Source: Clavulina sp. PMI_390
Lineage: Eukaryota > Basidiomycota > Agaricomycetes > Cantharellales > Hydnaceae
NCBI GenBank assembly: GCA_015039315.1
Contig: WIDE01000101.1
Coordinates: forward strand, 104,226 to 116,003
DNA: 11,778 nt
Direction: 5' to 3'
The notes under the pieces are model-generated. The model had not been told where the DNA came from, ran no database searches, and was given only the letters and a program-made list of their open reading frames with translations. This document shows, in pieces, positions 6,774 to 11,778 of the stretch (the first letter of the stretch is position 1; each line of letters begins with the position of its first letter). The translations under genes and the position numbers were made by a program.

Positions 6774-8108
6774 ATGACTGCGCACGTTATGCTGGATGCA
6801 TGGAAGGGGTCAGTCGCCTCACAAGAAGTCAGTTTTGAGGAAACGCTAACTCGTGTCGCGGAACAACGTGCGCTAAGCCTTGCCGTACCGTTCAAAGTGT
6901 CTCCTACCACCATACATGCTAGGTCAAACCTCATTGCCCGACAAGTAGCCAAATATAAGAAGGTTGCCGACAAGGTGAAACCGCAGTCTCCACCTGTGCC
7001 TGGCCGGCGAGCTTTACCCGTGAAGTACAGGGACATTGAGCTTCCCCTTCGACCGCCGCTTCCCATTCATCCACCGCCGATCAATAGCCACTCTTTAAAC
7101 GGACGTATCAATAAAGAGCGCCTTGAGCTAATATTGAGAAACGTACCGAAGGACTTCCTCTCTGACGAGGAGCTGAACCTGCTGGTATATATATTACTCA
7201 TAAATGAGAAAGCCATAGCCTTTGAGGATTCCGAAAGGGGGCGATTCAAAAGTAAATACTTCCCTGACTACATCATGCAGACAGTCGACCACGTGCCTTG
7301 GGAATATCCACAACATCCATACCCACTCGCTAAGAAGGCGGAAATGATTCGTTTGCTGAGGGAACAGGTCAAAGCAGGAAATCTTGAAATCGCAGAAGGT
7401 CCTTACCGTTCACGTATCTTCGCAATCGAGAAACCCAACGGCAAGGGACTCCGAATCGTACACGATCTGCAACCGCTCAACGGCGTATCGGTTCGGGACG
7501 CCATGCTCCCTCCAAATGTTCACGAGTTTGCAGAAAGCTTTGTGGGATACTCGTGTTATGGTATCGCGGATCTATATTCAGGATATCATCAGCGTGCACT
7601 CGAAGTGTATTCGAGACCACTTACAGCATGTCAGACGCCCGAAATGGCACTCCAGCTCACGTCCATACCCATAGGATATACAAACTCGCTCCAAGAATTT
7701 CAGCGATGTACGACGCACACTATTGCGCACCTCGGTGAAGATAAAGCACGTGCCTATGTGGACGACATTGCTATTAAAGGGCCTCGCACCCGATACTCCG
7801 ATATTCCTATCCCACAGAACCCCAAAATCCGTCAGTTTATATGGGAGTATGCGCACACATTGGACGAGCTACTTAGTACCTTTATCGAGGCGGGCATCAC
7901 TGCTGCCGGAAAGAAGTTTGTCTTGATCACCCCTATTGTTCATATCGTCGGCAACGTGTGCTCAATCGATGGGCGAAAACCTCACCATAGCGTGATCTCA
8001 AAGATCCTGAATTGGCCAAGGCCTGAGACGCCTTCCGAGGTCAGGGGCTTCCTGGGTACTGCAGGGGTTGCCAGAAAGTGGATCAGAGATTTTGGACTCA
8101 TTGCTTGA
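6774..8108 (+). CDS. pol: Reverse transcriptase segment of the gypsy polyprotein (between two in-frame stops)
   Basis: This segment is in the same frame as gag-pro. The open frame actually resumes at 6687 right after the TGA; ATG 6774 is only its first Met, so an independent start is doubtful. The N-terminal 200 residues are a linker after protease. Fingers/palm motifs include RIFAIEKPNGKGLRIVHDL (about 7414-7470), motif A with D at 7569-7571 (ADLYSGYHQ), and the catalytic YVDD at 7755-7766, all intact. The connection region (RKPHHSVISKILNWP... EVRGFLG) is typical of gypsy elements. It ends at TGA 8106-8108 in LIA-stop-PLIELT, where gypsy proteins usually have Arg (xxARPLxxLT). CGA to TGA by one CpG transition explains it. 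RT copies element RNA to cDNA in particles. With this stop, RT is cut off from RNase H and integrase. Confidence 0.85.
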   Translation: MTAHVMLDAWKGSVASQEVSFEETLTRVAEQRALSLAVPFKVSPTTIHARSNLIARQVAKYKKVADKVKPQSPPVPGRRALPVKYRDIELPLRPPLPIHPPPINSHSLNGRINKERLELILRNVPKDFLSDEELNLLVYILLINEKAIAFEDSERGRFKSKYFPDYIMQTVDHVPWEYPQHPYPLAKKAEMIRLLREQVKAGNLEIAEGPYRSRIFAIEKPNGKGLRIVHDLQPLNGVSVRDAMLPPNVHEFAESFVGYSCYGIADLYSGYHQRALEVYSRPLTACQTPEMALQLTSIPIGYTNSLQEFQRCTTHTIAHLGEDKARAYVDDIAIKGPRTRYSDIPIPQNPKIRQFIWEYAHTLDELLSTFIEAGITAAGKKFVLITPIVHIVGNVCSIDGRKPHHSVISKILNWPRPETPSEVRGFLGTAGVARKWIRDFGLIA

Positions 8109-8129
8109 CCGCTTATAGAGCTCACCAAA

Positions 8130-10598
8130 ATGACGCCGTCCGAATTTAGCTGGAATGATGATGCACAGCGCGCCATGGATCGGTTGAAGGCGCTTACTAC
8201 GTCGATGCCGGCTTTGCAGACGCTGGATTACAAAATGGCCGGGTACGTGAAGAGTCAACCTAAAGTTCGGGGAGACGAACCTGGGTTAGTCACCTTGGCG
8301 GTGGACTCATCCGACATGGCCTGCGGTTACGTACTGTATCAGAACCTCGCAGACGGACGACATCCTCTCGTATACGGGTCACTCTCATGGAAAGCACGCG
8401 AGAAGGGACTTTCCCAAGCATTCTATGAGCTACAAGGCGTATTTCGCGCGCTGCGGGCGCTACGGTATGACCTGTGGGGAACGCGTTTTCGTATCGAAGT
8501 TGATGCCAGTTTCTTGAAGGAAATGATTAATAATCCTGACCTGCCAGTGGCAATGATGAACAGGTGGCTTGCCTGGATCTATCTCTTCGACTTTGACCTT
8601 AAGCACGTGCCTGGTCGGTACCACATGGCCGCCGACGGTTTGTCGCGCCGTCGAGCTGCGCCCGAGGACACGAGCCAAACGGAGTTTGACGGGGTAACGG
8701 CGGACGAGTCTGGGAAGTTCCTCCGGATGCCCTCGGCTCTGAATGATATGGCGGATGGGGGGATCGTCTATTCCATGAAGGAGGTCCAGGAGGCCCTCGC
8801 TAAAACTTTGGGGAGCTGGCGAATGGGCGTCGCCCCAACTCGCACAGTCACAGCCAAGATGACGCGACGAACCCGAGCTCGAAAGTATGGCTCGACAGAA
8901 ACAGACGAACATGAGCACGAACCTGAGTCAGAAGTCGAGCTGCCATTTGTGGAAACTATCAAAGACCCTCACCATGAACACAGAAAGTATGACGACGACT
9001 CCGATGCGTACTGGAGCAGGATCATGTCATTCTTGCACACGGGAGTTGTACCTGAAGACGTGAGGCATAAGCGATCGTCGTTTGTGCGCTCGGCCACAAA
9101 GTACGTACTTTTGGACGACAGACTGTGGAGGAGATCGAATTCGATGCCCAAACTTGTCATACGCGATCTGCAAACCAGACAAGAATTGTTAGCTGAAGCA
9201 CACGACATGTCTGGTCACCGGGGTCGAGAACCAACATACCTTAAACTACAGGAAAAGGTTTTCTGGCCAAACATGATGGTAAACGTAGCCAATTACTGTC
9301 GCTCGTGCAAGGAATGTCAGATGAGGTCAACTTACCGCCCATACGTACCACTACATCCCACCTATGTCCCTACAATCCTTCGAAAAATCAACATAGATGT
9401 GGTATTCATGGACCCCCCTTCTGAGGAAGGATATCAGTACATTGTTGATGCTCGCGATGACCTCACGGGTTACCTGGAAGCAAGAATGCTGAGGGAGAAA
9501 ACCGCCGGTGCGGTGGCAAAATTCTTCTATGAGGACATTATCTGTCGGTATGGAATAATCCCTCAGATCACGTCAGATAATGGGGGAGAGTTTGAAGGAG
9601 CGTTTGAGGTGCTCACCCAAAAATATGGCCTACCCCTAATCAAAGCCCTACCATATCACCCCGAAGGAAATGGGATGATCGAGAGAGGACACCGCACCTG
9701 GATTACATCGATTTGGAAAGCTGCTGCTGGAAAGCGAAAGAAACTATGGAGCAAGTACTTCTACCCAGCATTGTGGGCAGATAGGGTGACGACAAGGAGG
9801 AGCACAGGCTACTCGCCCTACTACCTTATGTACGGCCGTCCTCATATATTCCCCTTTGATGCTGAGCATGAGACTTGGTACACCCTCGAATGGGATAAAG
9901 TCAAATCTACGGAAGATCTAATCAGCCTACGAGCAAAGCAGCTAGCCTTCCTGGACGAAGATAGGAAGAAAGGAGCGGAACGCACCAAGGCAGCACGCAT
10001 CAAGTCGGCAGAAGCATATGCAGAGAAGCACAAAGCACGCCTGGCCGTGGGCGACTATCCAAAAGGAGCACTAGTGCTGATCTATCAGAAGCTCCTTGAC
10101 ATCAAACGAAAGTACGGCCGCAAGAAGCACATGCGACGATGGCATGGTCCATACCGCATTCACGATAGACTACCATCAGGCTCATACCGCTTAACTGAAC
10201 TAGACGGCACTACCATGAGGGGCTCTGCGCCAGCATCTCATTTGAAACTGTTCTGGAGCCGAATGCCCAACCCACCACAAGACGAATCCACGCCCGAATC
10301 AGGAGGGTCGGATGACTCTGATCCGTTGGGTCTTCGCGAACTAAGGCCCTCAGATGATGAATTTCATCAAGCGGGCGTATCCACCGCTAGTTCGCGAATG
10401 ATAGCTCGCACATTAGTGGCCAGGAAGCAACGAGGAGAAGTCCTACCAAAGTCGCGCCTGCGCAAACCGTGGCTGACTGACTGGCAGAAAGTCGCCGACA
10501 AGTGGAATGGTCGTAAGAAGTTCGAAAACGCTCGAACTGATTACTTGGGCTGGTGGAAAGACCAGCAGAGTAAGCACAATCCCTTAGGGGAAGGTTAG
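8130..10598 (+). CDS. pol: RNase H and integrase segment of the gypsy polyprotein
   Basis: Same frame as the preceding segments; it is open from 8109, and ATG 8130 is the first Met. The RNase H catalytic set is visible: D 8304 (AVDSSD), E 8427 (YELQG), D 8502 (EVDAS) and D 8634 (AADGLSRR). The integrase zinc-binding HHCC consists of H 9201, H 9216, C 9306 and C 9315. The core catalytic triad is D 9396 (NIDVVFM), D 9576 (SDNGGEF) and E 9681 (MIERGH), with 34 residues between the last two, one fewer than the common 35. The GPY/F module is at 10146-10154 (WHGPYRI) with the following SHLKLFW. No chromodomain is seen; instead an about 110-residue Ser/Asp-rich then basic/Trp-rich tail closes the protein. 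RNase H removes the RNA template and integrase inserts the cDNA. All catalytic residues are present, so the damage is confined to the upstream stops. Confidence 0.85.
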   Translation: MTPSEFSWNDDAQRAMDRLKALTTSMPALQTLDYKMAGYVKSQPKVRGDEPGLVTLAVDSSDMACGYVLYQNLADGRHPLVYGSLSWKAREKGLSQAFYELQGVFRALRALRYDLWGTRFRIEVDASFLKEMINNPDLPVAMMNRWLAWIYLFDFDLKHVPGRYHMAADGLSRRRAAPEDTSQTEFDGVTADESGKFLRMPSALNDMADGGIVYSMKEVQEALAKTLGSWRMGVAPTRTVTAKMTRRTRARKYGSTETDEHEHEPESEVELPFVETIKDPHHEHRKYDDDSDAYWSRIMSFLHTGVVPEDVRHKRSSFVRSATKYVLLDDRLWRRSNSMPKLVIRDLQTRQELLAEAHDMSGHRGREPTYLKLQEKVFWPNMMVNVANYCRSCKECQMRSTYRPYVPLHPTYVPTILRKINIDVVFMDPPSEEGYQYIVDARDDLTGYLEARMLREKTAGAVAKFFYEDIICRYGIIPQITSDNGGEFEGAFEVLTQKYGLPLIKALPYHPEGNGMIERGHRTWITSIWKAAAGKRKKLWSKYFYPALWADRVTTRRSTGYSPYYLMYGRPHIFPFDAEHETWYTLEWDKVKSTEDLISLRAKQLAFLDEDRKKGAERTKAARIKSAEAYAEKHKARLAVGDYPKGALVLIYQKLLDIKRKYGRKKHMRRWHGPYRIHDRLPSGSYRLTELDGTTMRGSAPASHLKLFWSRMPNPPQDESTPESGGSDDSDPLGLRELRPSDDEFHQAGVSTASSRMIARTLVARKQRGEVLPKSRLRKPWLTDWQKVADKWNGRKKFENARTDYLGWWKDQQSKHNPLGEG

Positions 10599-10608
10599 AA
10601 AAGATAGG
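10597..10608 (+). other. Purine-rich tract, possible polypurine tract
   Basis: AGAAAAGATAGG overlaps the pol stop codon, with another purine run just before it (AGGGGAAGG, 10586-10594). LTR elements use such a tract to prime plus-strand DNA immediately before the 3' LTR. However, the next bases (CGACACTT) do not match the candidate LTR start, so the assignment is weak. Confidence 0.2.
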
Positions 10609-10676
10609 CGACACTTTGTCTTACAGATTAATTGACCAGCAATTGATATAACCGCAGCAGTTGCAATATCGTTTGC

Positions 10677-10682
10677 AATAAA
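10677..10682 (+). terminator. AATAAA polyadenylation-type hexamer after pol
   Basis: A canonical AATAAA lies 79 nt after the pol stop. In an intact LTR element the poly(A) signal normally lies in the 3' LTR, so if used this would end transcripts early. Such hexamers also occur by chance and fungal signals are loose. Confidence 0.25.
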
Positions 10683-11227
10683 TCTTATGGGAGGCCGCTT
10701 GAGTGGAAGAAACACAAGAAATCAAGCAGCAGACCCGTACATGAGTGTCGGCCCTTCAGTAGAGCGAGCATCTGACCCGCTAGAGTGAAAAGTATGCCGT
10801 TATCACCTGGCAACTCTCGCGAGGAAATGAGGCCACTTACAACGAAGTACCATGAGGAACGATCATAAAAGTCTGTGCCAGTGGACCAGGACAAAAGAGC
10901 AAGGAGAGCAAAGTTAATTTCACGATATTGACAAGCGGAGTAAAGGAATTGCCTTGTCATGTCGAAGTCGTCTTAATCGCGCCCTGTCAATGATTAGTCA
11001 AGACTTCTCGATGGTGTCACAATGTCACGAGTTCATGTTGTTCTTGACTCTCGACCATCTGGACGACCAATCCAACACGGTACGACCGCACCTCCTCCTC
11101 ACCCTCAGAGCATCCTGTAATGCAACAACGCCACTTCGGCTCCCAGAAATTACGGCAACTATGGTGGGATGACCAAAGGCCCCAGCGCAGTCGGACTTGG
11201 GGACGTACTGTAAGGACCATCGTTGCG

Positions 11228-11235
11228 TATAAGTA
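11228..11235 (+). promoter_or_regulatory. TATA-like box ahead of the downstream gene A
   Basis: TATAAGTA lies 107 nt before ATG 11335, a reasonable distance for a fungal TATA promoter with a short leader. CCAG-GTAAGA at 11257 could be a leader intron donor, but the nearest acceptor (11295) would give only 39 nt, so none is called. Confidence 0.35.
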
Positions 11236-11334
11236 CGACGCGAGCTGTGGTTCCAGGTAAGAGAACAAGAAGGAAAACCCCTCTGGTCGCTTCAGAACCA
11301 CTGATACATCACACTTTCTGCCAACCGACATACA

Positions 11335-11778
11335 ATGTCTACCTCCACCGACCGCTTCACCCTTGCGCGCTCAGTCACCGAAATGCTTCATCGTCTCCGT
11401 CCTGAGCCTAGACTTCGGACAGGTCACTTTGATGTGGAGGTTTCCGCCACCAATCAGCAAATTGGAGACGAGAAGACGTGTAGCACCACCTCGCAGGACG
11501 AGATGCTACCGGGGTACGAACGTGAGTCCTCCGAAATTGTCGACTGGAGTAACTGGCGTCCATGGATTGACTTACACACCAACATTCACGAAGGAGAGAA
11601 CGAGGGGTATACGAATGACGCCGTCTCCAGTTGCCCATCCATTGCGGGAGGGTCGGACAACGAGGAGGACGAGCTCGGTGATGACGACGAAGTTCTGGTC
11701 CCAATGACACGCATGGAAATCGACGTCCCCGAAGCGCGCCAGCATAGTGAGTCATGGCCACCCCAAGATGACCTTTGC
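11335..11778 (+). CDS. Gene A, intact 5' part of an unrecognised repeated gene (runs off the window)
   Basis: 148 codons, open to the window end. ATG 11335 has A at -3 and is the first ATG after the TATA-like box. The peptide starts MSTSTDRFTLARSVTEMLHR, then Arg-rich and Ser/Thr/Glu-rich segments, a Trp-rich spot (VDWSNWRPWIDL, about residues 80-91), and an acidic run about 108-119 (DNEEDELGDDDE). No known domain is recognised. Codons 104-148 correspond to 219-353 upstream. The upstream copy suggests that the full protein continues for several hundred residues with a Pro-rich and coiled-coil part. CpG content is high and there is no stop, so this copy looks undamaged in what is visible. It lies 737 nt after pol in the same orientation, the env position of a retroelement, but it could equally be a host or other transposon gene. 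Confidence 0.6.
   Translation, partial: MSTSTDRFTLARSVTEMLHRLRPEPRLRTGHFDVEVSATNQQIGDEKTCSTTSQDEMLPGYERESSEIVDWSNWRPWIDLHTNIHEGENEGYTNDAVSSCPSIAGGSDNEEDELGDDDEVLVPMTRMEIDVPEARQHSESWPPQDDLC
11644..11778 (+). repeat. Repeat copy 2 (CpG-retaining), paired with 219-353
   Basis: Direct repeat of 219-353, 11,425 bp downstream. It keeps 13 CpGs, of which only one is also present in copy 1. Similarity starts abruptly at 11644, while the gene here continues 5' for another 309 nt with no counterpart upstream. Confidence 0.9.

Larger units (their letters stand above)
3557..10608 (+). mobile_element. Ty3/gypsy-type LTR retrotransposon, 5' LTR to end of pol
   Basis: Order: candidate 5' LTR, primer binding site, Gag, retropepsin, reverse transcriptase, RNase H, integrase with GPY/F, then a purine-rich tract. 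Integrase downstream of RT-RNase H is the defining Ty3/gypsy (Metaviridae) order. The 2,200-codon frame has only two stops (TGA 6684 and 8106) and no frameshift, which implies a fairly recent insertion. No repeat of the 5' LTR is seen between 10599 and 11778, so the right end is either beyond the window or deleted. The limit of 10608 is therefore only the end of what can be supported. Confidence 0.85.
10599..11334. other. Noncoding interval between pol and downstream gene A
   Basis: No supported gene is seen in these 736 nt. Open frames of 72-104 codons exist on both strands but show no recognisable motif. No copy of the candidate LTR (TGTAGGGG..., internal LTR words, or its CGCCCACA end) was found by eye. 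A direct repeat TGTCACAATGTCAC lies near 11015. CpG content is normal, as in the retrotransposon and gene C. The last about 110 nt probably form the promoter and leader of the gene at 11335. Confidence 0.5.

Noticed and set aside
8460..8918. 152-codon minus-strand open frame inside pol
   Set aside because: It is antisense to RNase H coding sequence with intact catalytic residues, so it is a shadow of the real frame.
10685..10960. 91-codon minus-strand open frame after pol
   Set aside because: Somewhat hydrophobic peptide but no motif, no clear promoter or introns, and no repeat partner to support it.
11209..11256. TGTAAGG plus TATAAGTA as the start of a 3' LTR
   Set aside because: Only the TATA core matches; bases before and after it do not align with 3557-3908, and the distance from TGT to TATA differs (19 versus 162 nt).
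11017..11331. 104-codon minus-strand open frame
   Set aside because: No recognisable domain, overlaps the probable promoter of the gene at 11335, and long open frames on the opposite strand are common in GC-rich fungal DNA.

Overview
The window looks like nuclear DNA from a filamentous fungus, most likely a basidiomycete (Agaricomycete). The reasons are short fungal-type introns of about 60-75 nt, one Ty3/gypsy-type retrotransposon with PR-RT-RNaseH-IN domain order, and a block whose CpG dinucleotides have been largely converted to TpG/CpA. No bacterial operon signals, tRNA, rRNA or CRISPR array were seen. The organism call is an inference; no host marker gene is present.

Layout, all genes on the + strand. 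1-218 is an AT-rich flank with an imperfect hairpin at its start. 219-2569 is a CpG-poor block holding a 5'-truncated, broken copy of an unrecognised gene ('gene A', 219-1684) and a second unrecognised gene ('gene B', exons 1855-2220, 2295-2478, 2541-2569) predicted to encode two membrane helices and a C-terminal Cys/His cluster. At about 2690-2805 the base composition changes abruptly and 'gene C' (2742-3392, CpG-rich, also a two-helix membrane protein) begins. A candidate 5' LTR (3557-3908) and primer binding site (3912-3929) follow. Then comes a 2,200-codon gag-pol reading frame (3999-10598) with Gag, retropepsin, reverse transcriptase, RNase H and HHCC/DDE integrase with a GPY/F module. 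This frame is interrupted by only two stops, both TGA at arginine-like CGA positions. No matching 3' LTR is visible in the 1.18 kb after pol. At 11335 a CpG-rich, undamaged copy of gene A starts and runs off the window end.

The main result comes from comparing the two gene A copies. Positions 219-353 and 11644-11778 align over 135 bp with no gaps and 15 differences. By hand count, 12 of the 13 CpGs in the downstream copy are TpG or CpA upstream, two more differences form one TG/CA pair best explained by independent decay of an ancestral CpG, and only one lies outside a CpG context. This is a direct footprint of CpG-targeted mutation (RIP-like or methylation/deamination) on one copy of a repeat. 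The same mutation explains the apparent stop in the upstream gene A and both stops in gag-pol. How genes A, B and C relate to the retrotransposon is open. Gene A lies in the env position downstream of pol, and A-B-C lie just before the LTR, so they could be accessory genes of the element or a separate repeat family into which it inserted.
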